Source: SSF14 sp037045585
GTDB taxonomy: Bacteria > Actinomycetota > Acidimicrobiia > Acidimicrobiales > Microtrichaceae
Assembly (NCBI GenBank): GCA_037045585.1
Contig: JBAOIR010000089.1
Location: 3,176-67,175, forward strand
Direction: 5' to 3'
Length of the DNA stretch: 64,000 bases
Each line of letters opens with the position of its first letter. Position 1 is the stretch's first letter. Below are positions 54,213 through 63,951 of this stretch, one piece after another. Below the pieces are notes generated by a model. The model was given only the letters and a program-made list of their open reading frames with translations. It was not told the origin of the DNA and ran no database searches. The translations under genes and the position numbers were made by a program.

Positions 54213-55303
54213 CCGCCGCAACCGTGCCGACCGGCGGCGCGGCGCCGACCGGCTCGGCGTCCGACGTCACCGCATCCCGGTTCGACTGGCCGGCGATCGG
54301 CCGGGCCTCGGGTCGATGGGCCGTCGCCATCGCCGGGGCGCTCGTGATCTTCGGGGCGTTCATGCTGGTGAAGGGGGTCAATCCCCTCACGGCGTACGGC
54401 GACATGTTCAGTTCGACGTTCAGCAGTTCCAACTCGATCGGGGAAATCCTGATCAAGGCGTCGCCGATCCTGTTGGCCGCACTCGCCGTGACCGTTCCCG
54501 CACGGGCCGGCCTGGTCAACGTGGGCGGTGAGGGCCAGCTCGTCATCGGCGGCGTCGCCGCCGCCGGGGTGTCGTTGGCACTCGGTGACGGGGGAGCCGG
54601 CGTCGGCGGTGTTGTGCTGATGATCGTCGCCGCTGCTGCGGCCGGGGCCCTGTGGGGTGCGATCGCCGGTGTGTTGCGGTTGTGGGTCGGCATCAACGAG
54701 GCCGTGACGACGCTGCTGCTCAACTATCTCGCCGTCGATCTGATGCTCTACCTGATCTTCGACACGTGGAAGGACCCGAACGGTTCCGGTCAGCCCTCCA
54801 CCCGGGAGCTGCCGGTCGTCGAACGCCTCCCGCTGATCGGCACGTCGCGGGTGCACACCGGGTTGTTCGTCGCTCTCGGAGCGATGGTGCTGATGTATCT
54901 GGCCCTCAGCCGCACGACCTGGGGCTTCCGGCTCGGTGTCGTCGGCGGCAACCCCGAGGCGGCCCGTCGGTCCGGCTACAAGGTCGGGTTGCTGCTCGTC
55001 GGCGCCATCGCCGTCGGGGGTGCCCTCGCCGGGCTCGGCGGGTTCGTCCAGCTCGCCGGCGTCGAGTTCAAACTCCGGCAGGGATTCCTCGTCGGCTACG
55101 GCTACATCGGGTTCCTCGCCAGCTGGCTGGCCAGACACCATCCGCTGCAGGTCGGGCTCGGGGCCCTCGCCCTCGCCGCCATCGCCGTCGGCGGTGACTC
55201 CCTCCAGATCGACTCCGGCCTCCCCGCTGCCGGCGTCAACATCCTGATGGCCCTGGTCCTCCTGGCCGTGTTCGGTTGGACCCGAGTGAAGAAGGTCGCA
55301 TGA
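54209..55303 (+). CDS. BMP-type ABC importer permease 1
   Basis: 364 residues, BPD_transp_2 family, about ten membrane helices. IGEILIKASPILLAALAVTV, RAGLVNVGGEGQLVIGGVAA (the conserved NxGxEGQ cytoplasmic loop) and VGGNPEAARRSGYKV are typical of the YufP-like subunit. GINEAVTTLLLNYLAVDLML is the usual central segment. ATG overlaps the ATPase stop and its own stop overlaps the permease 2 ATG. Confidence 0.92.
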   Translation: MTAATVPTGGAAPTGSASDVTASRFDWPAIGRASGRWAVAIAGALVIFGAFMLVKGVNPLTAYGDMFSSTFSSSNSIGEILIKASPILLAALAVTVPARAGLVNVGGEGQLVIGGVAAAGVSLALGDGGAGVGGVVLMIVAAAAAGALWGAIAGVLRLWVGINEAVTTLLLNYLAVDLMLYLIFDTWKDPNGSGQPSTRELPVVERLPLIGTSRVHTGLFVALGAMVLMYLALSRTTWGFRLGVVGGNPEAARRSGYKVGLLLVGAIAVGGALAGLGGFVQLAGVEFKLRQGFLVGYGYIGFLASWLARHHPLQVGLGALALAAIAVGGDSLQIDSGLPAAGVNILMALVLLAVFGWTRVKKVA

Positions 55304-56218
55304 GCCTCGTCCTGGAAGTCTCCACCGGCGCAGTCCGCGGCGGCACCTCGATCCTCTTCGCTGCACTCGGCGAGACCGATCTCCGAACGGGCCGGGGTCA
55401 TCAACCTCGGTACCGAGGGGTCGATGCTGTGTGGTGCGCTCACCGGCTTCGCCGTGGCCGCCGAGACCGGCAACACCTACGTCGGTGTCCTGGCCGCAGC
55501 GGTCGCCGGCGGCCTGCTCGCCGCCATGCACGGGTACCTCGTGCTGGGTCGGGGCGCGAACCAGCTCGCCAACGGCCTGGTGATCCTCTTCCTCGGCCTC
55601 GGGCTCACGTCGCTGTTCGGGGTGTCCTACGTGCAGGCCGAGATCGACATTCTTCACGCCCTGGACGTGCCACTCCTGTCGAAGATCCCGTGGATCGGCG
55701 AGATCTTCTTCCAGCAGGACCCCCTCACGTACCTGTCGTACTTCCTGCTGGTGCCGATCTGCTGGTGGCTGCTGTTCCGCAGCCGGTGGGGCCTCCTCAT
55801 CCGTGCCGCCGGCGAGCGCAGCGAAGTACTCACCACCTACGGCCACACGGCGCACCGGGTGCAGTTCGTCGCGGTGGCCGCCGGCGGCGCCCTCGCCGGT
55901 CTCGGCGGGGCCCAGCTCTCCGCCGCCTACACCGGCGCCTGGTTCGAGAACATGACGCAGGGCCGGGGCTTCATCGCCGTGGCGGTGGTGATCTTCGCCT
56001 CACGCCAGCCGTTCCGGGTCGCCGCCGGCGCCTACCTGTTCGGCGCCGCCCTCGCCCTGTCGCCCGCACTGCAGGCCCGGGGCTACGGCATCAACCAGTT
56101 CGCCCTCGACGCCATCCCGTACGCCGTCACGATCGTCGTCCTCATCGTCTTCGGGAAGCGGCAGGCCGCCGAAGCTCCCGAAGGTCTGAAGAAGGTCTTC
56201 GAAATTAGTGCGAGCTGA
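55300..56218 (+). CDS. BMP-type ABC importer permease 2
   Basis: About 306 residues. VRGGTSILFAALGET then SERAGVINLGTEGSMLCGA after an indel near 55383, RGANQLANGLVILFLGLGL, GERSEVLTTYGHTAHRVQF and GGALAGLGGAQLSAAYTGAW match the YufQ-like partner. The ATG overlaps the stop of permease 1. Forms the channel with permease 1 and the ATPase. Confidence 0.9.
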
Positions 56219-56304
56219 GCCGCTCACGCTGCCTGATCCAGATGATCCGGTCCCGTCTCGCAACCCGTCCGCACCACCACCAACCCCCAATCAACCGTCA
56301 TCCC

Positions 56305-56310
56305 AGGAGG
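56305..56310 (+). promoter_or_regulatory. Consensus ribosome binding site for the BMP lipoprotein
   Basis: AGGAGG six bases before the ATG, the strongest ribosome site in this operon. It suits the need for excess binding protein over the membrane subunits. Confidence 0.8.
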
Positions 56311-56316
56311 AACCCC

Positions 56317-57481
56317 ATGAAGTCCCTACGCCGAAGCGCGATCGCCATTGGTGCGACCGCCTTCCTGATGCTCGGCGCCTGCTCGAGCAACGAGGTCAAG
56401 ACGGCCTCATCGTCCGGTGGTGACGACGCCGCCAGTTCGGCGCCGGGCCAGGGCAGCGAGAAGGTCGGCTTCATCTTCGTCGGCCCCAAGGACGACTACG
56501 GCTACAACCAGGCCGCCTACCAGGGCAGCCAGGCCGTGGCGAAGGCCTTCCCCGACATCGAGGTCCTCACCGCCGAGAACGTCCCCGAGGACGACAACGC
56601 CGCCCGCATCATGGAGGACATGATCGACAAGGGCGCGAAGATCATCTTCGCGACGAGCTACGGACACCTCGACCCCGCGATCAAGGTCGCCGAGGCCCAC
56701 CCCGACGTCGTCGTCGTCCAGCAGGGCAACTTCATCAAGGGCGACATCCCGGCCAACGTCGGCACCTACTTCGGCACCGTGTACGAGCCGGTGTACCTCG
56801 CCGGCATCGCCGCCGGCAAGGCGACCAAGACCAACAAGCTGGGCTACGTCTACGCCTTCCCGATCCCCCAGACGATCGCCAACATCAACGCCTTCGAGCT
56901 GGGTGCCCAGTCGGTGAACCCGGCGGCGGAGACCTACGTCATCAACACCTCCAACTGGTGTGACCCGGCAAAGCAGGCCGAGGCGGCCAAGAGCCTCATC
57001 GACCAGGGTGTCGACGTCATCACCCAGCACCAGGACTGCACGGCGACGGTCATCAAGGCGGCCGAGGCCGCCGGCGCCAAGGACGGTCGGCTACCACGCC
57101 GACGCATCGAGGCTCGCTCCGAAGGGCTGGCTCACCGGCTCGGAGTGGGACTGGTCGAAGCTGTACATCGACATCGTCAAGACGTCGCTCGACGGCAAGT
57201 TCACCGGCAGCGAGTACAACGCCAACTACCGGGTCGGGTACAAGACCGGTGACAACCCCTTCGTGCAGTCCAAGTTCGGCCCGAGCGTCACCGACGACAC
57301 GAAGGCAGCGATCGAGGCGGCCAAGGCGGACATCTCCGGCGAGGGCTCGCCGTTCAAGGGCCCGGTCATCGGTCAGGACGGCTCGACCCTCGTCGAGGAC
57401 GGGGTGGTTCCCGACTACGCCACCATCGAGGCCATTGCGGTCTTCGTGAAGGGTGTCGTCGGCGAGATCCCCGAGAGCTGA
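56317..57481 (+). CDS. BMP-family substrate-binding lipoprotein
   Basis: About 388 residues. Signal peptide with lipobox LMLGACSS. Core: KVGFIFVGPKDDYGYNQAAY, ARIMEDMIDKGAKIIFATSY, NVGTYFGTVYEPVYLAGIAA, VDVITQHQDCTATVIKAAE and, after an indel near 57085, VGYHADASRLAPKGWLTGSE. BMP proteins usually bind nucleosides or other small amides. Here the gene neighbours point to a ureide or biuret-like ligand, which is inference. Followed by a stem-loop repeat before the hydrolase genes. Confidence 0.9.
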
Positions 57482-57510
57482 CCCGCTTCCTCCCACCTGT
57501 CCACCCAACC

Positions 57511-57575
57511 CTCACCCGTTCTGTCCTGCAGATTCGCCCCTCCAGGGGCCGAACTGCAGGACAGGAACCGGTGAG
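57511..57575. repeat. Nested stem-loop repeat element, copy 2
   Basis: Outer arms 57511-57530 and 57555-57575 (CTCACC..GTT.CTGTCCTGCA) with an inner hairpin GCCCCTCCAGGGGC. About 86% identical to 12266-12329. The differences leave both stems intact. Lies between the importer and the hydrolase genes, where it could attenuate expression of the distal genes. Confidence 0.8.
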
Positions 57576-57607
57576 GCCGGTGAGCGACCCGACGCTCGGA
57601 GCACGTG

Positions 57608-58236
57608 ATGCAGACCACTCCCTACCCTTGGCCGTGGGACCACCCGGCCGGGACTCCGCTCACGGCCGACCGGCTCGCCGTGGTCGTGTGCGGCTGGCAG
57701 CAGTACTGGGCCCTCCGGGTCGAGGCGTTCGGTGGCATCGACGCCGCCCTCGCCGACCTGTCGGCGACGATTGCCGAGCTCCGCGACCCTCGGCGCCACC
57801 GTCCTGTGGGTCCGGACCGGCGCTCCGTCAGGCCCCTCGCGCCGCCCGCCCCACCTGCCGGAGTGGGGCACCGACGACTGGGAGTTGCTCAGCGGGCCGT
57901 TGCCCGGCGACCTCGTCGTCGACACGCCCGGCCTCGACGCCTTCCTCGTCGAATGGACCGATCTCGAGCTCCGCAGCCGAGGGTGCGACCGCCTCGTCGT
58001 CTGCGGCTTCGGCGCCGAAGGTCCCGTGGACAGCACGCCGCAGCGCCAACGACCGGGGCTACGAGTGCCTGATCCCCACCGATGCCGTGGTCCATCACGA
58101 TCCGACGACCGGTGCAGCGTCGCTGTCGAGCGTGTGCATGTCCGGGGGCATCTTCGGTGCCGTCGGCACCGCCGCCGACCTCATCTCCGAACTCCGAACG
58201 AACGAACTCCGAACGAACGAACCCCGGAACCACTGA
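57608..58236 (+). CDS. Catalytically dead BiuH paralogue (isochorismatase fold)
   Basis: About 209 residues. Aligns along its length with the next gene: YPWPWDHPAG / YAWPYDGAID at the start, SANDRGYECLIPTDAV / EANDRGYECLLLSDCT, SGGIFGAVGTAADLIS / QGGVFGAVASSADLLA at the end. The catalytic Asp is Gly (VCGWQQ versus IDWQAD), the catalytic Lys is Thr (VDTPGLDAF versus IDKPGKGAF) and the nucleophile Cys is Pro (AEGPVDST versus TDVCVHTT). Indels near 57790 and 58045 need correcting, but all three sites lie inside unbroken stretches. Likely a structural or regulatory partner of BiuH. Confidence 0.78.
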
Positions 58237-58242
58237 TCCGCC

Positions 58243-58928
58243 ATGACCACCGTCGCCGCCAACCCCTACGCCTGGCCCTACGACGGCGCGATCGACCCGG
58301 CCCACACCGCGCTCGTGCTGATCGACTGGCAGGCCGACTTCTGCGGACCGGGCGGGTACGTCGACGCCATGGGCTACGACCTCAACCTGACGCGGGCCGG
58401 CCTCGGTCCCACCGCGACGGTGCTGGCCGCCGCCCGCGCCGCGGGCTGGTTGGTGGTGCACACCCGTGAGGGGCACCGCCCCGACCTGTCGGACTGCCCG
58501 CCCAACAAGCTGTGGCGGTCGAAGGCCATCGGTGCGGGCATCGGCGACGCCGGCCCGTGCGGCCGGATCCTCGTCCACGGCGAGGTCGGCTGGGACATCG
58601 TGCCCGAGGTGTACCCGATCGACGGCGAGGTGATCATCGACAAGCCGGGCAAGGGCGCGTTCTACGCCACCGACCTCGACCTGGTGCTGCGCAACGCCTC
58701 GGCATCACCCACATCGTCCTCACCGGCATCACGACCGACGTGTGCGTCCACACCACGATGCGCGAGGCCAACGACCGCGGCTACGAGTGCCTGCTGCTGT
58801 CGGACTGCACCGGCGCCACCGACGTCGGCAACTACGAGGCAGCGCTCAAGATGGTGACGATGCAGGGTGGGGTGTTCGGCGCGGTGGCGTCGTCGGCCGA
58901 CCTCCTCGCGGTCATCAGCGAGTCGTGA
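58243..58928 (+). CDS. biuH: Biuret amidohydrolase
   Basis: About 228 residues, cysteine hydrolase of the isochorismatase superfamily. Catalytic triad present: Asp28 (VLIDWQADFCG), Lys134 (IIDKPGKGAF) and Cys ~168 (TTDVCVHTT). The BiuH-specific sequence is unusually well kept: GGYVDAMGYDLNL, THTREGHRPDL-type VVHTREGHRPDLSD, RSKAIGAGIGDAGPCGRIL and GEVGWDIVPEVYPI. Converts biuret to allophanate plus ammonia. One indel near 58700. GTGA overlap with the allophanate hydrolase gene gives tight coupling to the next step. Confidence 0.9.
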
Positions 58929-60269
58929 CGGCCGTGTCGGGAGCCGGGCCCGCCGTCGCCGCTGCGGCGGCCGCGCTCGATCGCATCGAGCGTGACGGGC
59001 GGCCGGGCATCTTCATCGAGGTCCTGTCCCGCGACGTGGTCCTGGCGGCGGCCACCGAGGTCGACCGTCGGGTCGCCGCCGGTGAGGATCTCCCTCTGGC
59101 CGGTCGCACGCTCGCCGTGAAGGGGAACATCGACGTCGCCGACCACCGGACGACGGCGGGCTGCCCGAGCTTCGGCGTCGTCGCCGACGAGAGCGCGGTT
59201 ACCGTGCGGGCGCTCGAGGCGGCGGGGGCGGTGGTCGTCGCGATCACGAACCTCGATCAGTTCGCGACCGGCCTCGTGGGAACCCGGTCGCCGTACGGAG
59301 CGTGTCCGAACTCGCAGTGGCCGGGGCTGATCTCGGGCGGTTCGAGCTCGGGCTCCGCGGTCCGCCGTCGCATCGGGCCTGGTGGACCTCGCACTCGGCA
59401 CCGACACCGCCGGCTCGGGGCGGGTGCCCGCTGCGGCGAACGGCATCGTCGGGCTGAAGCCGACTCGGGGGCGGTGCTCGGTCAGCGGCGTGGTGCCGGC
59501 GTGCCGATCGCTCGACTGCGTGTCCTTCTTCGCATCGTCCGTCGACGAGGTGGCGCTGGCGGCCACCATCGCTGCGGCAGCTCCCGACGACCCGACCGAC
59601 GTGTGGCGTCGTTGGGCACCGGCAACCCCATCGGTCGCCGTCGACGCGGTTTCGGGCGGCCCGATCCGTCTCGGGGTCCCGAAGGTCGAGCAACTGTTCT
59701 TCGACGGTGACGAGGCCGGTCCCGAACGCTTCGCCGCTGCGGTCGCCGGAGTCGTGGCCGCGCTCGAGGCGCACGGGCCGTCGATCACGATCGTCGACGT
59801 TGATCTCGAGGCGTTCCTCGAAACGGCTGCGCTGCTGTACGGAGGGGCGTTCGTCGCGGAGCGGTACGCGGCCGTCGGGCCGTTCGTCGCGGCGGGCTCG
59901 CCGGACCTCGATCCGATCGTGCACAGCGTGATTGCTGCCTCCGAGCACGTGTCGGGGTGGGAGGTGTTCCGCGACATCGGCGAGCTCCAGCGCCTCCACC
60001 GTGAGAGCGCTCCGACCTGGGACGTCGCCGACGTGTTCGTTGTGCCCACCGTGCCCCGCATCCCCACCCAGGCCGAGGTCGTGGCCGACCCGCTCGGCGT
60101 CAACGCGATGCTCGGTACCTACACCAACTTCGTGAATCTGCTGGACCTGGCGGCGCTCACGTTGCCGGTCGGGGACCCGTCGGCGACGGCCCCGCCGACG
60201 AGCGTGACGCTCATCGCTCCGGCCTGGTCCGACGACCTGTTGGTCCGCCTGGGGTCAGCGGTCCGCTGA
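58925..60269 (+). CDS. atzF: Allophanate hydrolase, amidase domain only
   Basis: About 448 residues, amidase signature enzyme. Lys in TLAVKGNIDVADHRTT, cis-Ser in SGGSSSGSAV, nucleophile Ser in LGTDTAGSGRVPAAANGIVG. NLDQFATGLVGTRSPYG is diagnostic of allophanate hydrolase. One inserted C near 59363. The protein stops right after VTLIAPAWSDDLL, the end of the amidase part in fused AtzF proteins, and lacks the C-terminal domain, which is encoded by the convergent neighbour. Removes ammonia from allophanate to give N-carboxycarbamate. Confidence 0.9.
60255..60269. other. Palindrome containing two convergent stop codons
   Basis: TCAGCGGTCCGCTGA, a perfect 15-bp inverted repeat. Its right end is the stop of the amidase domain and its left end, on the other strand, the stop of the C-terminal domain gene. 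Confidence 0.85.
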
Positions 60270-60653
60270 CGCGAGGTAGGCCCGCCAGCCGCCGTGGGCC
60301 GTGATGTCGGGTGCACCGTCGAGGGCGATCGACTCGCTGATGAATCCGTTGACGGTCGACCCGTCGCCGAGCACCACCGTCCCGATACCGAGTGGTGGTG
60401 GGACCTCGTCGACGAACTCGCCGAACTCGGCTGTGCCCAGCTCCCACACCTCGACTTCGACCGGACCACTGCCCGGCTCGCCGGGGTTCGTGCGAACGAG
60501 CCCTGGTTTCGGCGGCGTGGTCGGGAGAGCGAACAAGCGGTAGTCGGGGCCGGTGGTCGCGACGAGCGTGGCACCGCGACTCGTGAGCTGGTGGTTGAGC
60601 GGTTGCCCGCTGAGGTGGGCGCCGACGACGGCGAGGCGGATCGGTCCGGACAT
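60255..60653 (-). CDS. Allophanate hydrolase C-terminal domain as a separate gene
   Basis: 132 residues: IRLAVVGAHLSGQPLNHQLT, DYRLFALPTTPPKPGLVR, VEVEVWELGTAEFGEFV, LGIGTVVLGDGSTVNGFI and ITAHGGWRAYLA. This is the C-terminal (AH_C) domain of AtzF/DUR1,2, which turns N-carboxycarbamate into CO2 and ammonia. In usual enzymes it follows the amidase on one chain. Here it is on the opposite strand, with its stop overlapping the amidase stop. Stand-alone versions exist, but the convergent layout is odd. Confidence 0.9.
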   Translation of the reverse strand: MSGPIRLAVVGAHLSGQPLNHQLTSRGATLVATTGPDYRLFALPTTPPKPGLVRTNPGEPGSGPVEVEVWELGTAEFGEFVDEVPPPLGIGTVVLGDGSTVNGFISESIALDGAPDITAHGGWRAYLASADR

Positions 60654-60689
60654 GCGCCCAGCTTCACGCCTCGCCGTCGGCGCCTGCGC

Positions 60690-61468
60690 TCAGATGCAGC
60701 TGAGATCCATCGGATCGGGGCTGCAGGGACCACCGGGTCCGGGACCGGGATCGAAGATCGTCGAGGTCGTGGACGTGGGGGCCGGCATGGTCGTCGACGT
60801 GGTGGTCGTGGTTGCCTCGGTGGTCGTGGTGGGTGCGGCGCTGGTGGTCGGGGCAGCTGTCGTGGGTGGCACGGGTGTGGGCGGCGCTGTCGCCGGTGCG
60901 CTGCTGGTCGAGGTGGAGGTCGAGCCGGTCAGCGTCTTCCACCTCCTTCGCCTTCGCCACACACGGCCTGGTGCCCCGATTCCCCGTTGCCTCATTCGGG
61001 TCAGTGGGCAGATCTAGGGATCCTCGATGAGCTGGGCCGAACCCCGCTGTGGGTCCACACGCACACCGGCAACTCAGTGTCCGTCGGCGTCGGCGAACGT
61101 GGCCGAGAAACCGTGCTTGGCGCCGGCGCCCTTGACCTCGATCATGCAGGTGTTGGAGCCAAACGAGACGCAGAACGAGTCCGGGTAAAAAAACTGGAAC
61201 CGCCAACCGGGGCGATCCTCGTTGGCGGCCCCGACGGTGGCTGCAACGACGCCCCTCGTCCCGCCCCCCACCGAGACCTGCACTAGGAGCCGGGCGCCGC
61301 GGGCGGTCGCGGTCGTCGGCGGCAGTGCCGCTGACCGTTGTCGTGCCGTCGGCGTTGTTGCGCACCGCCAGGCTGATCGACACGTCTGGGCCCCCGCCGT
61401 CGCATGCGGACAGGCCGGCAATGCAGGTGGCGGCGATGACGAGGGAGGCGACTCTTGCGGCGCTTCAC
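60690..61468 (-). CDS. Thr-rich lipoprotein, function unknown (frameshifted)
   Basis: Reassembled from three frames. The N-terminus (GTG 61468 with AAAGG upstream) leads to a lipobox LSAC. A beta-rich segment follows: VSISLAVRNNADGTTTVSGT, then GWRFQFFYPDSFCVSFGSNT and CMIEVKGAGAKHGFSATFAD. The C-terminal third is Thr/Pro-rich (PPTTAAPTTSAAPTTTTEAT). At least two, probably three, indels lie within it. Probably a surface lipoprotein with an immunoglobulin-like domain and flexible tail. Transcribed away from the aminotransferase gene. Confidence 0.55.
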
Positions 61469-61583
61469 GGGGACCTTTCGAGACCGCGGCCTCGACCCGG
61501 GGGGTCGATCGAGGTACCCCAACAGTCTCGGCTCGTCCGGGAGTATGTGCTGTACCGAATTGGGTCGGTAGCCCTCACCTGCC

Positions 61584-62761
61584 GTGAATCCGGACCCCCT
61601 CGCCCGCCGGTTGCGCGGCTCGGCAACGACGATCTTCGCCGAGATGACCGCGTTGGTGAACGAGACCGGGGCCATCAACCTCGGTCAGGGGTTCCCCGAC
61701 ACTGACCCGCCCCCGGAAGTTGCCAATGTGGGCCGTGGCCGCGATCCGCGACGGTCACAACCAGTACCCGCCCGGGTCCGGGCATCCTGCCGCTCCGAGA
61801 GGGCGATCGCCGAGCACCAGGAGCGGTTCTACGGGTTGCCCTGTTCGATCCCGGTACCGACGTGTTGGTCACGACGGGCGCCACCGAGGCGATCGCCGCC
61901 GCCATGATCTCGCTGCTCGACCCCGGCGACGAGGTTGTCATGTTCGAGCCGTACTTCGACCCGAGCGCGGCGTCGGTGGCGATGGCCGGCGGCGTCCGCC
62001 GGGTGGTGCCGTTGGTGCTGGTCGACGGCGAGTGGGGGTTCGATCCCAACGCGCTGCGGGTGGGGCGACTCCCAGCCCTCGTACCAAGCTGTTGTTGATC
62101 AACACGCCGCACAATCCGACCGGCAAGGTCCTGACCCGGGCCGAGTCGGAGCAGATCGCCGCCGTCGCGATCGAGCACGACCTGCTCGTTGTGACCGACG
62201 AGGTCTACGAGCACCTTGCCTACGACGCGCCCCACATTCCGCTGGCGACCCTGCCCGGTATGGCCGAGCGGACGCTGACCATCTCCTCGGGCGGCAAGAC
62301 CTTCCAGTGCACCGGCTGGAAGGTCGGGTGGATCGTCGGACCGGAACCGCTGGTTACCGCCGTGCGCACGTCGAAGCAGTTCCTGACGTACGTGAGCGGT
62401 GGTCCGCTGCAGTACGGCATCGTGGTCGGGCTCCGACTGGGCGACGATCACTTCGCCGCATTGCGCGCAACGTGTCCGCTCCGAGCGGGATCGCCTGGCG
62501 GCCGGCCTGACTGCCGCGGGGGTTCAACGTGCCCGCCGCCGAGGGCGGGTACTTCCTGACGACCGACGTCGCGGATCTCGGCCCCACCGACGCCCGCACG
62601 TTCTGCCTCTCGACCTGCCGGCGGCGGCGGGGCTGGTCGCCATTCCGAGCAGTGTGTTCTACGACGACGCCGATCGGGGTCGGACGTTCGTCCGGTGGGC
62701 GTCCTGCAAGCGGAGCGAGGCTGTCGCCTCCGCCGTGGACCGGTTGCAGCGCCTACGGTGA
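61584..62761 (+). CDS. PLP-dependent aminotransferase (class I, DapC-like)
   Basis: About 390 residues. GAINLGQGFPDTDPPPEV, AAIRDGHNQYPPGSG, VLVTTGATEAIAAAMISLLD, INTPHNPTGKVLT, VVTDEVYEHLAYD and SSGGKTFQCTGWKVGW (PLP Lys) follow the order of fold-type I transaminases. The pattern is nearest actinobacterial enzymes annotated as succinyldiaminopimelate transaminase or methionine aminotransferase. At least five indels (about 61722, 61845, 62075, 62460, 62600). GTG start. Confidence 0.82.
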
Positions 62762-62778
62762 CGCCGTGGATTCCGAAG

Positions 62779-63951
62779 ATGCCGTCCGAGGACGATCCGC
62801 GCCGCATTGAGGCGCGCGCCTGGATCGCCGATCATCCGTCGCCGACCGGTCGGGAGCTGGCCGAGGCCGGCCTCCGTCGCACCGCACTGGCCCAGGCCGG
62901 GGGGGCTCGACGCCGACCCAATCCACCAGCTGATCATCGACGACGAGCTCCAAGCGCGCCCTGATCCGTCGCCCCGACAACATGATCGGCATCGGCTGGG
63001 CCGGGGCCGACCCTGGTGCACGCCGGCACCCCAGGAGCAGAAGGACCGCTACCTCTTCCCGCTGCTCCCCGGCGAGGAGATCTGGTGCCAGCTCTTCAGC
63101 GAGCCGGACGCCGGAAGCGACCTGGCCAGCCTCGCTAACCGCGGGCCGTCCGCGACTGGCGACGAGTGGGTCGTGCAACGGCTCCGAAGATCTGGAACTC
63201 GGGTGCGCAGAGCAGGCCAAGTTCGGCATCCTGAATCGCCCGCACCGACCCCGACGCCCCCAAGCACCAGGGCATCTCCTACTTCGAGTGCGTCCGATGG
63301 ACACGCCCGGCGTCGAGGTCCGGCCCGGTCCCGGGAGATGACGGGCGTCGCCGGTGGTTTCAACGAGGTGTTCTTCACCGATGTCCGTCTGCCCGCCGAC
63401 GCGATCGTCGGCGACGTGAACCGAGGGATGGGGGCTCGCTAAGGTGACCCTCGGCAACGAGCGCCCGTCGCTGTCGGGCGGCGGCGCGTTGTGGGGCATG
63501 GGCCCCGACCTCGTAACCCAGGTTGCTTCAACATCGTCCCCGAGCGCTGGGCGGTGTCGCCGACCCGGTGCGTCGTCAGGAGTTGGCGTCGCTCTACATC
63601 GAGGCGGAGATCCTGCGGCTCATCCGGCTCCGCACCGTGAGCGCAGCCATCAAGGGCGAGGCCCCGGGCCCCGAGGCGTCGATCCGCAAGCTGCTCGCCG
63701 ACGAGCACGGCCAGAAGATCATGGGGCTCGGCGAGGGATCCTGGTCGGGACCGGCGCCATGCTGACCGGCGAGGGTCCGATGGGAGCGCCGGTCGACATG
63801 TGGCACTTCGGCTACCAAAAAGCTCGAGCGCTGACGATCGGCGGCGGCACGACGCAGGTGCAGCGGCCCAGCCCCGCCGAGCGGGTGCTGGGGGCTTCCC
63901 CACGACATCGATCCCCACGAGGGGCAGCCGTGGGCCGAGAGCCGTTGCTGA
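62779..63951 (+). CDS. Acyl-CoA dehydrogenase (heavily frameshifted)
   Basis: About 390 residues after correction. IDDELQ, EQKDRYLFPLLPGEEIWCQL, FSEPDAGSDLASL (FAD/substrate block), GISYFE then FNEVFFTDVRLPADAIVGDV, and a C-terminal ARALTIGGGTTQVQR. The stop is uncertain: the intended frame ends at 63949-63951 (PWAESRC). At least six indels. The density of errors suggests low read coverage near the contig end. Substrate unknown. Confidence 0.75.

Noticed and set aside
52144..54723. 859-codon antisense open frame across the importer genes
   Set aside because: A compositional shadow of the ABC ATPase and permease; no recognisable motif.
60780..60920. Second GTGGT-rich tract resembling a repeat array
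   Set aside because: Explained by the Thr-rich tail of a minus-strand lipoprotein.
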